A stretch of 64,000 nucleotides of DNA from Acidobacteriota bacterium (GTDB lineage Bacteria > Acidobacteriota > UBA890 > WLXD01): assembly GCA_012103255.1 (NCBI GenBank), contig WLXD01000001.1, positions 248,001 through 312,000 of the forward strand, given 5' to 3'. Below the pieces are notes generated by a model that did not search any database, was not told the DNA's origin, and saw only the letters and a program-made list of their open reading frames with translations. Both the position numbers and the translations under genes were made by a program. The stretch's first letter is position 1; every line of letters begins with the position of its first letter. Positions 41,050 through 50,278 of this stretch are shown here, in pieces.

Positions 41050-43305
41050 GTGCGACAGATGTGGATCAACGCTACAGCTCACCTCGCTGTGGCTCTGGTC
41101 ATGCTCGCGGGAGCAAGCGGCGCCGCGGCCCAGACCCTCTCGCTCGATTCCATCTTCGTCGACGGCGACTTCGACCCGGCTCGCTTCGGGCCCGCCCGCT
41201 GGCTCGATGGCAACTCGTACGCAACGCTCGAACCCTCCGCGGAACATCGCGGCGTTGTGGACCTGATCCGCTACGACGCGGCTACCGGGCGGCGCAGGAC
41301 TCTGGTGCGGACGCGCGAACTCATCCCGGACTTCCGCAACGAGCCCCTGCTGATCGAGGACTACGCGTTCTCTCCCGACGGGGCGCTCCTGCTGATCTTC
41401 ACCAACTCGGAGCGAGTCTGGCGGACGAATAGTCGCGGCGACTACTGGATCTTCAGTCTGGGCGATCGAACGCTGCGGCGGCTCGGTGGGTCGGCCCGGG
41501 ACTCCGAACTCATGTTCGCGAAGTTCGCGCCGGACTCCACGCGCGTCGCGTACGTGCGGCGCAACGACCTGTACCTCGAAGATCTGCGCACGAACGCGAT
41601 CACACGACTCACCCACGACGGATCCGACACCCTCGTCAACGGAACCTTCGATTGGGTATACGAAGAGGAGCTCGGCCTCCGCGACGGTTTTCGTTGGAGT
41701 CCTGACGGGAATCGAATCGCCTTCTGGCAGATCGACAGCGAATTGGTGTCCGAGTTCATTCTCGTGAACTACACCGCGGAGCTCTATCCCCAGCTGACCC
41801 GGTTCCCGTACCCGAAGGCAGGGGAGATCAATCCGGCTGCGCGCCTCGGAACGATCCCGGCCGGTGGCGGCGAAATTACCTGGGTTGAACTCGACGGGTC
41901 ACCGCGAGAGTCCTACCTGGCGCGCATGAACTGGTCCAACGCCGGTGAGCTGGTTCTCCAGCAGCTGAATCGACGCCAGAACCGCAACGACGTGCGTCGC
42001 GTCAACGTGGCCACCGGTGAATCCACGCGACTGTTCCTCGAGGAGGACGACGCCTGGGTGGACATCCGCAACGACTTGCACTGGATCGAGTCCGGGGAGT
42101 CGTTCACCTGGGTGAGTGAACGCGACGGCTGGCGCCGCGTGTATCGCGTGGATGGCGGCGACGGCGTCCGCGCGATCTCACCGCCGGGCATCGACATCAC
42201 CGAACTCGTCGCCGTCGATCCGCAATCAGGCTGGTTCTACTACCTCGCATCTCCCGACGACCCGGGCCAACGCCATCTCTATCGGGGCCGGCTCGAGCCG
42301 AACGGAACACCGCTGGGTGAGCGCATCACGCCGCAGAACCAGCCTGGCAACCACAGCTACCAGGTCGCCCCGGGGGGACGGTGGGCCATCCACACGTGGT
42401 CGAGATTCGATCAGCCGCCGCGGATCGCCGTGGTGGAACTGCCCAGCCACCGCGAGGTGAACCTACTGGAGAGCAGTGAGCGTCTCGCCACGCGCATGGC
42501 CTCAGTCGAGGGCGAGCACGAGTTCTTCCGCGTGCCGATCGACGATGACCTCGAGCTTGATGGCTGGGCGATGTATCCGTCCGACTTCGATCCGGAACAG
42601 CGTTACCCGGTGCTGTTCTTCGTCTACGGAGAACCCGCGGGCCAGACTGTGCGCGATGCATGGCAGGGCCGCCGCGGCCTCTGGCACCGCTACCTGACAA
42701 CCCTGGGCTACGTGGTGATGAGCATCGACAATCGCGGCACTCCGGCTCCTCGCGGGCGCGACTGGCGCAAGGTCGTCTACGGCGACGTAGGCACGTTGGC
42801 CGCCGCGGACCAGGCAGCGGCGGTACGCGCGCTCGCCGCCCGGCACGACTGGGTCGACCTGAATCGCATCGCAATCTGGGGCTGGTCCGGCGGAGGCTCG
42901 ATGACCCTCAACGCGATGTTCCGCTACCCCGACTTGTACCAGACAGGCATGTCCGTGGCGCCTGTTCCTGATCAGCGCTACTACGACACGATCTATCAGG
43001 AGCGGTACATGGGTCGACCGCAGGATAATGCGGACGGGTACCGCAGCGCCTCGCCGATCAGCCACGCGCAGAATCTTGCGGGCAACCTGCTTGTCGTGCA
43101 CGGCACCGGCGACGACAACGTGCACTACCAGGGCACTGAAGCACTCATCGACAAGCTTGTCGCGAACAACAAGCACTTCACGATGATGGCCTACCCGAAC
43201 CGCACTCACGGGATCTCCGAAGGGGCCGGCACCACGCGACATCTGTACGGGTTGTTGACCCGCTATCTGCGCGAACATACCCCGCCCGAATCACCCCCTC
43301 ACTGA
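41050..43305 (+). CDS. Dipeptidyl peptidase IV (S9B) secreted peptidase
   Basis: A 751-aa exported serine peptidase. A signal peptide (LAVALVMLAGASGAAAQ) is followed by the DPPIV_N beta-propeller with the DWVYEEE motif (the Glu pair binds the substrate N-terminus) and then the hydrolase domain with the catalytic serine in GWSGGGSM (about 613), the acid in GTGDDNVH and the histidine in NRTHGIS. DPP IV releases X-Pro dipeptides. The start is a GTG at 41050 with GGAG six bases before; an ATG at 41059 would also keep the signal peptide. It stands alone after feoB. Confidence 0.9.
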   Translation: MRQMWINATAHLAVALVMLAGASGAAAQTLSLDSIFVDGDFDPARFGPARWLDGNSYATLEPSAEHRGVVDLIRYDAATGRRRTLVRTRELIPDFRNEPLLIEDYAFSPDGALLLIFTNSERVWRTNSRGDYWIFSLGDRTLRRLGGSARDSELMFAKFAPDSTRVAYVRRNDLYLEDLRTNAITRLTHDGSDTLVNGTFDWVYEEELGLRDGFRWSPDGNRIAFWQIDSELVSEFILVNYTAELYPQLTRFPYPKAGEINPAARLGTIPAGGGEITWVELDGSPRESYLARMNWSNAGELVLQQLNRRQNRNDVRRVNVATGESTRLFLEEDDAWVDIRNDLHWIESGESFTWVSERDGWRRVYRVDGGDGVRAISPPGIDITELVAVDPQSGWFYYLASPDDPGQRHLYRGRLEPNGTPLGERITPQNQPGNHSYQVAPGGRWAIHTWSRFDQPPRIAVVELPSHREVNLLESSERLATRMASVEGEHEFFRVPIDDDLELDGWAMYPSDFDPEQRYPVLFFVYGEPAGQTVRDAWQGRRGLWHRYLTTLGYVVMSIDNRGTPAPRGRDWRKVVYGDVGTLAAADQAAAVRALAARHDWVDLNRIAIWGWSGGGSMTLNAMFRYPDLYQTGMSVAPVPDQRYYDTIYQERYMGRPQDNADGYRSASPISHAQNLAGNLLVVHGTGDDNVHYQGTEALIDKLVANNKHFTMMAYPNRTHGISEGAGTTRHLYGLLTRYLREHTPPESPPH

Positions 43306-43386
43306 GCTCTCCATCTTGGTCGGTGACCACGCCCTGGGTCGATCCGCCGCAAAGGCATATGATCCCGGCAAACCCCGGAGGGAACC

Positions 43387-44349
43387 TTGCCTAGCACCCG
43401 TCGTGATTTCGTCCGTCGAGCCGGATGGTCTGCCCTTGCAGCCACCGGCCTCAGCTCCACCATCACCACGATCGGCTGCCGCGCCGAGCAAGCTCCGGCT
43501 GAAGCCGAAGCGGTCGTCGCCGCGGCACCGTGGTTCAGAATCTCGCTCGCTGAGTGGTCGCTTCACCGCGCGCTGAACAACGGGGAGTTGACCAATCTCG
43601 ACTTCATCACGGAAGCCCGGCAAACCTACGGCGTCGAAGGCGTCGAGTACGTCAACGTCTTCTTCATGGACCGCGCCCGTGATCAGGACTACCTGGAAGA
43701 GATGCGTACCCGCTGCGACGGCGAGGGCGTGGAGAGTGTTCTCATCATGTGCGACGGCGAAGGACGCCTCGGCGACCCCGACGACGGCGCCCGCGGCACG
43801 GCCGTCCTGAACCACGTGAAATGGCTGGAAGCCGCCGCCTTTCTCGGGTGCCACGCAATCCGAGTCAACGCGGCGTCCGAGGGCACCTGGGAAGAACAAA
43901 GCGCACTGGCTGCGGACGGTCTCCACCAGCTCGCCGTTCACGGAGAAGAACACGGTCTCGACGTGCTTGTGGAAAACCACGGCGGCCTGTCATCCAACGG
44001 CGCTTGGTTGGCCGAGACGATCGGCCGCGGCGATCACGCGCGTCTCGGCACGCTGCCGGATTTCGGCAACTTCCGCATAGCCGAAGGGGACATGTACGAC
44101 ATCTATCAGGGCGTTGAAGAACTGATGCCGATGGCCCGCGCTGTGAGCGCGAAGTCGCACGACTTTGATGCCGATGGCAACGAGACCGCCAAGGACTATC
44201 GCCGGCTGCTTGAGCTCGTGCGAGACGCCGGCTACCGAGGCTGGGTGGGGATCGAATACGAAGGCACGATCGCACCCGAGCCGGAAGGCATCATGGCCAC
44301 GAAGCGACTTCTCGAAAACGTGCGCACCGAACTGGCCGCTGGCGCTTGA
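43387..44349 (+). CDS. Tat-exported xylose-isomerase-like TIM-barrel protein
   Basis: A 320-aa protein with a Tat signal (STRRDFVRRAGW) and a likely lipobox (TTIGC). The barrel has SLAEWSLHRALNNGEL, VEGVEYVNVFF, GCHAIRVNAASE and DVLVENHGGLSSN, ending with the metal-site Glu in GWVGIEYEGTI. This matches the sugar-phosphate isomerase/epimerase family, which binds a divalent metal and includes enzymes acting on 3-keto sugars. It starts at a TTG after GGAGGGAACC. It is opposite in strand to the Gfo/Idh cluster but close to it, and encodes an exported enzyme that fits 3-keto-glycoside chemistry. Confidence 0.78.
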   Translation: MPSTRRDFVRRAGWSALAATGLSSTITTIGCRAEQAPAEAEAVVAAAPWFRISLAEWSLHRALNNGELTNLDFITEARQTYGVEGVEYVNVFFMDRARDQDYLEEMRTRCDGEGVESVLIMCDGEGRLGDPDDGARGTAVLNHVKWLEAAAFLGCHAIRVNAASEGTWEEQSALAADGLHQLAVHGEEHGLDVLVENHGGLSSNGAWLAETIGRGDHARLGTLPDFGNFRIAEGDMYDIYQGVEELMPMARAVSAKSHDFDADGNETAKDYRRLLELVRDAGYRGWVGIEYEGTIAPEPEGIMATKRLLENVRTELAAGA

Positions 44350-44621
44350 GCGACTGGCTGCAGCTGCTCGTTTTCCTGCTCGTGGCGGCGGCGATCTTTG
44401 CCCTGATCAGCCGCGCCATGCGTAAGCGGGATGAGCGGTGGGAAAGCGAAGACTGGCGCCAGCCCGATCGCGACTCGGTGAAGTTCGGGACTCCGCTGCT
44501 CGAGATCCAGTCGATGTTGGAACCCGATCGCAAGCACCAGGTCGAGGAGACCCGGCGTGCCCGACTCGAGGAAGAAGAGTCGGGAGATCCGCCGGACGCC
44601 GGCCGTGCCGAAGACGACTGA
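44346..44621 (+). CDS. Small membrane protein of unknown function
   Basis: A 91-aa protein with one N-terminal membrane helix (LQLLVFLLVAAAIFALIS) and a charged, Arg/Glu-rich cytoplasmic tail. I do not recognise it. It starts at a TTG that shares bases with the stop of the TIM-barrel gene, which implies translational coupling and a shared operon with it and the VOC protein downstream. Confidence 0.6.
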   Translation: MSDWLQLLVFLLVAAAIFALISRAMRKRDERWESEDWRQPDRDSVKFGTPLLEIQSMLEPDRKHQVEETRRARLEEEESGDPPDAGRAEDD

Positions 44622-44649
44622 ACCAATGCGCTAGATGATGGAGAACCTA

Positions 44650-45030
44650 GTGGACAAGGCACAGATCGCCGGCGTGGGCCAGATCGCGATCAACACGCAC
44701 GACATCGAACGGGCCACAGCCTTCTATCGCGACACCCTCGGTCTACCGCATCTGTTCACCGCCGGCCCCATGTCATTCTTCGACGCTGGCGGCGTTCGCT
44801 TGATGCTGGCGATGCCCGACCGAGCGGAGTTCGATCATCCATCGTCGGTGATCTACTTCACCGTGAACGACGCCCGCGCGGCGTACGCGGAGCTGCACGA
44901 CAAGGTGAAGTTCCTGCAGGAGCCGCTGGTGGTTCACGCGACGGAAACGTCCGAGCTCTGGATGGCCTTCTTCCACGACACCGAGGGCAACACGCTCGCC
45001 CTCATGAGTGAGCTTCCGAAGGAGGCGTGA
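44650..45030 (+). CDS. VOC/glyoxalase-like protein
   Basis: A 126-aa protein with the betaalphabetabetabeta glyoxalase fold: GQIAINTHDIERATAFYRDTLGL at the start and FFHDTEGNTLALMS at the end. Metal ligands His and Glu are plausible (HDIE, DTEGN). Members open rings, isomerise or resist antibiotics; the substrate here is unknown. The start was set at the GTG at 44650, six bases after GGAG; ATG codons at 44635 and 44638 lack a site. It overlaps the next membrane protein gene by one base. Confidence 0.78.
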   Translation: MDKAQIAGVGQIAINTHDIERATAFYRDTLGLPHLFTAGPMSFFDAGGVRLMLAMPDRAEFDHPSSVIYFTVNDARAAYAELHDKVKFLQEPLVVHATETSELWMAFFHDTEGNTLALMSELPKEA

Positions 45031-45702
45031 TGGAGGTCCGCAAGGCGGCACTGCGACTCCTCATCGTCTCGATCCTCGTGAGTGGCGGTCTGGCCATCGG
45101 GGTTCTGCTCACGCCTGAGATGAGCCGAGGTGCGGCCAAGGTCTTGATCTCGGCGCTGGCGACGTCCGGTGCGAGTATTGCCGGCATGGCCTGCGGCGCC
45201 GCATGGGATCGTGACCGCTGGCGCGGTGCAGCCCTGACGGGATTGATGGTCGCAGGCGCATCGCTCGCCTTGACGCTGATTGCGATCTGGTTCGAACCTG
45301 AACCGATCAACACGATCATGAAGGCCGTCGGGACGTGTTGGATCTTCACGGCCGCAGGCGCTCACATCAGCCTGCTCGGGCTGGCGCCAGACGAGCCGAT
45401 CCTCGGGCGTATCCGAATGATCACCGTCGTCACAGCGCTGCTTCTCGCGGCTGGCATCGCACTGCCCGTCTGGACCGAGGATTTCGACAACGAGCCTTAT
45501 CAACGCGGCGTCGGCGTGATCGCGGTCATCACACTCATGGGGTCGCTCAGCCTACCCGTCATCGCGCGACTGCGCGCCCTTCCCGACGCGCCAGGCCCGT
45601 CGCCCGAGCCACGCCTGATGTGTCCGCGGTGCGGCCACGTGCAATCGGCCAAACTGGGGCCTGTGCAGTGCACGCTACCGTGTCGAGCTCGATCTGGACT
45701 AG
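45030..45702 (+). CDS. Six-helix membrane protein with a C-terminal zinc ribbon, likely frameshifted at its end
   Basis: About 210 residues of six hydrophobic helices (LLIVSILVSGG..., GVGVIAVITLMGSLSLPVI) followed by a zinc ribbon start CPRCGHVQSAKLGPVQC. In the first frame the ORF then runs on without stop for 1.6 kb antisense to the sialidase-like gene. That run has no family character. In the +1 frame the ribbon would finish as ARYRVELDLD and end with TAG at 45702, just where the convergent gene ends. A one- or two-base indel near 45,660-45,675 is the likely explanation. It starts at ATG 45030 with AAGGAGG before it, overlapping the VOC stop by one base. Function unknown. Confidence 0.6.
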
Positions 45703-47093
45703 CGCGTGCGCGCCGTCCACACGTCAGGCTGCGCACGAAGACGAGTGCTGATCCAGGCGGCCTGGAATGCATCCGCGGTCCCGACGAGCCCCATGTAGTC
45801 CCCCAGGAACCAGCCCCGGCTACTGTGCGCCGCGTTCCTCAGATCGAAGCTCTTACGTGTCATCCGGAAGGTCCGATCGAACGATCCTGCCGAGTCAGCC
45901 GAAATGCGCACGAACACGTCTGCCCTGACCGACCGAGTCGGATCGTTTTGCAGGCTGTAGTAGCTCACCCCGACTTCGCCTTCGCCGTTCACGGCGATCG
46001 CCGGCGTGAAGGCCGGAACATCCGCCGGTGCATCCACGACATCGGTAGGGGTCGACCACTTGCCGCCGCCGTTCGTCGACCTGGCAACCAAGATGCGCGG
46101 CACGTCGCTCCGGCTGTCCTGCCAGGCGACGTACAGATTCCCCTTCTTCGGATCGACTGCGAAAGAGGCCAGGCTGAATCCATCACGAACATCCGTCACG
46201 CTCGCCCCGACGATGTCCCACAAGCGTCGCGACTGCTTCCACGTACGCCCGCCGTTGTTGCTGGACGTGAGAAACAGCGCATAACGATTGGCGGGGTCAG
46301 CCCCCTCGGCCGTGAACAGCAGATAGACGCGGCCCTTCTTCCCCACGCGTGGAATCACTCCGCCACCGATCGCTCCGGTGCGCACGAGGCGGGGGGCTTC
46401 GAACGTCGCACCGTCGTCGAGCGACCGCGCGGAGTAGATGTCCTGACGGACGAATGCGTTGCCCGCGCTGTTGAGCACGTTCACATCCCAGGCGACGTAG
46501 ACCGTACCCGCGTACTTACTCCCAGCCACGGTGTCGACCGTGAGCGCGTTCTTGTCGTTGAAGTCGGGGTCCTTGGACTCAGTGACCACCGCGGGTGCGC
46601 CCCAGGTAAGCCCGCCGTCGGCCGAGCGACTCACGACGATCGCCGTGGGGAACGGAGCGGAATCGCCGCCCACGAGGCTGGAGTAGTACACGGCGCCATC
46701 GGGGCCGAACTCCGGCCACGGATCCGCCACGAGATCCCAAGGACCCGCGCGCGTTCCTGCATCGTGCGTCAGCCCGGGCAGAACCGTCTCTTTCCAGCGC
46801 TTGCCGCCATCGACAGAAACGGCGGCTACGTGCGCCTGCGCGGACCCCGCAAAGTAGCGATTCTCCTGCCACGCCGCGACAAGATGATCCGGGTCCTCGG
46901 GGTTGATATGGATGTAGGGCTCAGCCTGCGTCCCGCGCTGCGCGCCCGTCACATCATCGAGCACATCCGTGCTCACGCGCCGCGGCTGGGTCCCCTTCTG
47001 CGGCTTGTCTGCGGCGCTACCAACGTCGGGGAGCACGACAACCGCCAGACCAACAGCTCCAACGGCCAGCCAACTCAACCAGCGAACACGCAC
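45699..47093 (-). CDS. Secreted sialidase/BNR-repeat-like protein
   Basis: A 464-aa exported protein: signal peptide WLSWLAVGAVGLAVVVL cut near GSA-ADK, then six-blade propeller sequences with Asp-box repeats (SVDGGKRW, SADGGLTW, SLDDGATF, SNNGGRTW, STNGGGKW). These repeats are shared by sialidases and by other propellers; the catalytic Arg triad of sialidase was not identified, so exo-sialidase activity is unproven. It is the last gene of the sugar cluster, 40 bases from the DUF1080 gene. The start is a GTG with GGAGGGG five bases before. It ends at the stop of the convergent membrane gene. Confidence 0.75.
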   Translation of the reverse strand: MRVRWLSWLAVGAVGLAVVVLPDVGSAADKPQKGTQPRRVSTDVLDDVTGAQRGTQAEPYIHINPEDPDHLVAAWQENRYFAGSAQAHVAAVSVDGGKRWKETVLPGLTHDAGTRAGPWDLVADPWPEFGPDGAVYYSSLVGGDSAPFPTAIVVSRSADGGLTWGAPAVVTESKDPDFNDKNALTVDTVAGSKYAGTVYVAWDVNVLNSAGNAFVRQDIYSARSLDDGATFEAPRLVRTGAIGGGVIPRVGKKGRVYLLFTAEGADPANRYALFLTSSNNGGRTWKQSRRLWDIVGASVTDVRDGFSLASFAVDPKKGNLYVAWQDSRSDVPRILVARSTNGGGKWSTPTDVVDAPADVPAFTPAIAVNGEGEVGVSYYSLQNDPTRSVRADVFVRISADSAGSFDRTFRMTRKSFDLRNAAHSSRGWFLGDYMGLVGTADAFQAAWISTRLRAQPDVWTARTR

Positions 47094-47133
47094 GTACCCC
47101 TCCTCGCCCTCAAGGGCCGCCAGGGGATATCGC

Positions 47134-47820
47134 TCAGCTGTCGCTCAGATCCTTTACTCGGATATTGCGGAAGTAGACCGACGAGTCATGATCGTGGTTC
47201 TGCAGGCCGATGTAGCCGCGGTCTGCAAAGTCAGTCACCTTTCCACGTGGCTCAGCCATCCAGTCGACCACCTGTTCGCCGTTCAACCAGACCGTGATCT
47301 GGTCGCCGACGAAGCGGATGCGGTAGTCGTTCCACTGGCCGGTAGGCTTGGACTCGATGCTGGTGGACGGCTCCGCGTCGTACACGGCACCGGTCTGATG
47401 CACGCCGTTCGTCGAGGCATCGTGAATCTGAATCTCGAACGAGTGGTAGATGTACTCGTCGCTCGATGGCATCCCGGGCACGCGCACGAACACGCCTGAG
47501 TTGGACTCCTCGAGCGAAGTCTTGAACTCCAGACGCAGTTCGAAGTCCGAGAACTCCGTGGTGTGCCAGAACAGTCCCATGCCGCCGTGCGATGCGAGTT
47601 CGCCGGAGTCGACGTCGAGTTCAAAGTGCCCCGGTCCGTAGTGGTTCCAACCGCCCTTGTGGTACGTGCCATTGGCGTGACGCTGCAGCAGGTCGACGAA
47701 GCCGTCTTCCTGCGACGGTGCGGCGGCGCGCGCTGAGCCGAGTCCGGAGCCCAGCGCCACCAGGGCGGCCAGGCCGAAGAGAATTGCCGGCATGGGCAAA
47801 CGAGCTACGTTGATGTTCAT
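47134..47820 (-). CDS. Secreted DUF1080 (3-keto-disaccharide hydrolase-type) protein
   Basis: A 228-aa exported concanavalin-like beta-sandwich. A signal peptide (LPMPAILFGLAALVALGSG) precedes the typical GGWNHYGPGHFELDVD, SDFELRLEFK, NSGVFVRVPGM and WNDYRIRFVGDQITVWLNG segments. Proteins of this family act on 3-keto-glycosides, so it is a candidate catalyst for cleaving oxidised sugars. It starts at 47820 after GGAGGAAGC and overlaps the upstream Gfo/Idh gene by four bases. Confidence 0.85.
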   Translation of the reverse strand: MNINVARLPMPAILFGLAALVALGSGLGSARAAAPSQEDGFVDLLQRHANGTYHKGGWNHYGPGHFELDVDSGELASHGGMGLFWHTTEFSDFELRLEFKTSLEESNSGVFVRVPGMPSSDEYIYHSFEIQIHDASTNGVHQTGAVYDAEPSTSIESKPTGQWNDYRIRFVGDQITVWLNGEQVVDWMAEPRGKVTDFADRGYIGLQNHDHDSSVYFRNIRVKDLSDS

Positions 47821-49076
47821 GCTTCCTCCTGCGAGGCACGTGGGTTCCATTCGCCTCGGGCGACGGCGGGCACAAAGGTATCAAGTTCCGGGCACGGAAG
47901 ATGCACGGTCTGCTCACGTTCGGCGCTCATGTAGGCCGCCATCAACAGCTCGGTGACGCGGAGACCGTCCTCGAAGTTCTCCCAGGGTCGTTCACCGTTG
48001 CGGAACGCGCGCACCATGTAGCGGTTCTCGCCAACATAGCCGTATTCGGCCTCCTCGTCGGCCACCACCGGCATCATGCCCGTCTCGGCATTCTGTTTCT
48101 CGACAAGATCCTCGCCGGTGTTGCCCTGGACTTCGCGCGAGAAGAACACGCGCGGACCAGCATCCAGCGAGTTCATCGACATCGAGTACTCAGGGCCCAG
48201 CATCTCCATCGTGATCCGCAGTCCTGCGCCGACGTAGCACCAGGATGTAGTCGTTTCGACGACGCGCGGATTGCCATCGGGGTCGCGGAATTCCACCAGG
48301 GCGCGTGCGTAGTCCTCTGACGGCTTCTTGAGGTAGTCGTTCATGCCGTCACTCGCAGCACGCAGCTGCTCGGCGTATCGCGGCTGCTGCCACTTGAGGC
48401 AACTGGCGTAGCAATTGACGCTGACCGGCGTGAGCGAGTCGCGCGGCGCGCCAGGCTCGGTCAGGAGGAAACGCGCCGCCTCAACGGAGTGGCACATCAT
48501 GTCGTTGATCACGCCGCCGCCCTGGAGTTCTCCGGACCAGAACCATGGCATGTGCGGTCCGGAGTGCTCTTCGGCAGCCCGCGCCAGGTATGGCGGTCCG
48601 GTGAGCGCCGCGCCGCGGGACCAGACGACGTCTTTCACGCGCTCCACGGCAGGCGTGAAGAGTTGGTTCTCGAGATACCCGTCCAGAACGTCGATCTGAC
48701 CCACCAGATCGACCATCTTCCGGGCTTCGGCCACATTGCGGGCCAGCGGCTTCTCGCACGCCACGCCCACGAGTTCGCCAGCTCCCGATTTCACCGCGGC
48801 GACGATCTCTTCCATCACGTCGATGCGCGTGAAGTTCGGCGAACAGATCCAAATCGCGTCGATGCTCGGGTCCGCAACCATCTCGGTGACGGTAGGGAAC
48901 GCCTGCGCGTCGCCAACGTCGCAATCGCGCGCCAGCTGGGCGGCCTCTTGCGCTGTCTCCAGCCGCCGGCTCACCACGCCTCGGACGTCGGCACCGCGCA
49001 CCGATTCAAATGAACGAATGTGGAACCGGGAGACGAATCCCCCGCCCACGATGCCGATCCCGAGAGGCTTGGTCAT
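47817..49076 (-). CDS. Cytoplasmic Gfo/Idh/MocA-family oxidoreductase
   Basis: A 419-aa NAD(P)-binding enzyme without signal peptide. The Rossmann motif GIVGGGFVSRFHIRS (8-22), IWICSPNFTRIDVM and the catalytic CEKPLARNVAEA (Lys in EKP) are clear. The C-terminal sheet holds GGGVINDMMCHSVEAARFLL. Members oxidise or reduce sugars and inositols; reduction of a 3-keto sugar is the role suggested by context. The start at 49076 is 2 bases after the MFS stop. Confidence 0.85.
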   Translation of the reverse strand: MTKPLGIGIVGGGFVSRFHIRSFESVRGADVRGVVSRRLETAQEAAQLARDCDVGDAQAFPTVTEMVADPSIDAIWICSPNFTRIDVMEEIVAAVKSGAGELVGVACEKPLARNVAEARKMVDLVGQIDVLDGYLENQLFTPAVERVKDVVWSRGAALTGPPYLARAAEEHSGPHMPWFWSGELQGGGVINDMMCHSVEAARFLLTEPGAPRDSLTPVSVNCYASCLKWQQPRYAEQLRAASDGMNDYLKKPSEDYARALVEFRDPDGNPRVVETTTSWCYVGAGLRITMEMLGPEYSMSMNSLDAGPRVFFSREVQGNTGEDLVEKQNAETGMMPVVADEEAEYGYVGENRYMVRAFRNGERPWENFEDGLRVTELLMAAYMSAEREQTVHLPCPELDTFVPAVARGEWNPRASQEEA

Positions 49077-49078
49077 GG

Positions 49079-50278
49079 TCAGTTCGCTACCGCCGGCTCG
49101 CGGTCGTCCTTGAAGAAGAGTAGATACGCGACGGCGCACCCGATGGTGATCGCGCAGGGCACCAGGAAGACCGTCGTCCAGTCGGTCACTCCGTCAACGG
49201 TGAATCGATTCTGCACCCAGCCCGCGAAATTGCTGCCAACGAAGCTGCCGATGCCGAGGGTGACAATTGCGATCAGGCTCTGCGCCGAGCCTCGGATGTC
49301 CGGCGGCGCGAGACCATCCACGTAGATGAACGCAGCCACAAAGAAGAAGACGTAGCAGAACCCGTGGAGGGTGAGCGAGGCGACGACCAGCCACCACGGC
49401 GCGCCGATCGCGAAGATCACGTAGCGGATCGGCCAGGCAATCACGCCGAGCGCAAGCGTCGCCCGCATGCCGTACTTCTTCAGGAACCACGACAGCACCA
49501 CGGCCACCACGAAGATCTCGGCAATCTGCGCGATGGTCATCACCGCCGGCACGCTGGCCGATGCGATACCGATGCGAGCCGACTCCAGGTAGGGCCCGGT
49601 GAGCACATAGTAGAACTGCAACTCGGTGGCCACAACGAACGAGATCGCCATGAACGTGGCGAAGTTACGATCGCCGAGCATGCGTAGCGCCTCGAGGAAC
49701 GCCCACGGACTGGACGACTCCTTGTTGGGCGGCGTGTGCGGCAGCATGAACGACTGCAGCCCCATCACGATCGAGAACACACCCGCGAGCATGAGCATAT
49801 CGCCGCTGCCGGCGCCGCCCATCGTGCGCCACGCGGTCAGCGCCCACCCGGCCGCGATCCACCCGATCGTGCCCCACACCCGCACGCGGCCGAACTCGTC
49901 TTCCGAACTCTCGAGGTTCGACATCGCGATCGAGTTGGTCAGTGCGAGCGTCGGCGCATAGAGCAGGCAGTACACGAGCATCACCGTGACGAGCTCGCCG
50001 TACTCGGTGACCGTCGACGCGTACATGAGCATCCCACCGCCGGCCAGCTGCAGCACCGCGATGACCTTCTCGGACGCGAAGTAGCGGTCCGCAAGCTGCC
50101 CGCCGACGAACGGCGCAATGATGGTTGCCAGGGGCAAGAGCGAGTACACAAACCCGACCTGCGCCCCGGTGAACGACAGCTCGCCGAACAGATGGGCCGA
50201 CAGCACCGGCGCCCACGCACCCCAGATGGCGTACTGCAGGAACATCATGGCGCCCAGCTGGAACTTGGCGCCGCCCAT
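49079..50278 (-). CDS. MFS transporter, nucleoside:H+ symporter-like
   Basis: A 399-aa carrier of about 12 helices, beginning FQLGAMMFLQYAIWGAWAPVLS. It resembles the NupG/XapB nucleoside:proton symporter family: LSFTGAQVGFVYSLLPLATI, GGQLADRYFASEKVIA and SNLESSEDEFGRVRVWGTIGW. Relatives in sugar clusters import sugars or glycosides, so its substrate may be a sugar derivative here. It shares a base with the stop of the upstream oxidoreductase (TGATG overlap), within a tightly packed operon. Confidence 0.85.
   Translation of the reverse strand: MGGAKFQLGAMMFLQYAIWGAWAPVLSAHLFGELSFTGAQVGFVYSLLPLATIIAPFVGGQLADRYFASEKVIAVLQLAGGGMLMYASTVTEYGELVTVMLVYCLLYAPTLALTNSIAMSNLESSEDEFGRVRVWGTIGWIAAGWALTAWRTMGGAGSGDMLMLAGVFSIVMGLQSFMLPHTPPNKESSSPWAFLEALRMLGDRNFATFMAISFVVATELQFYYVLTGPYLESARIGIASASVPAVMTIAQIAEIFVVAVVLSWFLKKYGMRATLALGVIAWPIRYVIFAIGAPWWLVVASLTLHGFCYVFFFVAAFIYVDGLAPPDIRGSAQSLIAIVTLGIGSFVGSNFAGWVQNRFTVDGVTDWTTVFLVPCAITIGCAVAYLLFFKDDREPAVAN

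Noticed and set aside
45703-47297. Long forward open frame continuing from the six-helix membrane gene
   Set aside because: It is antisense to the sialidase-like gene, has no signal, domain or composition of its own, and GC-rich DNA often leaves such frames open.
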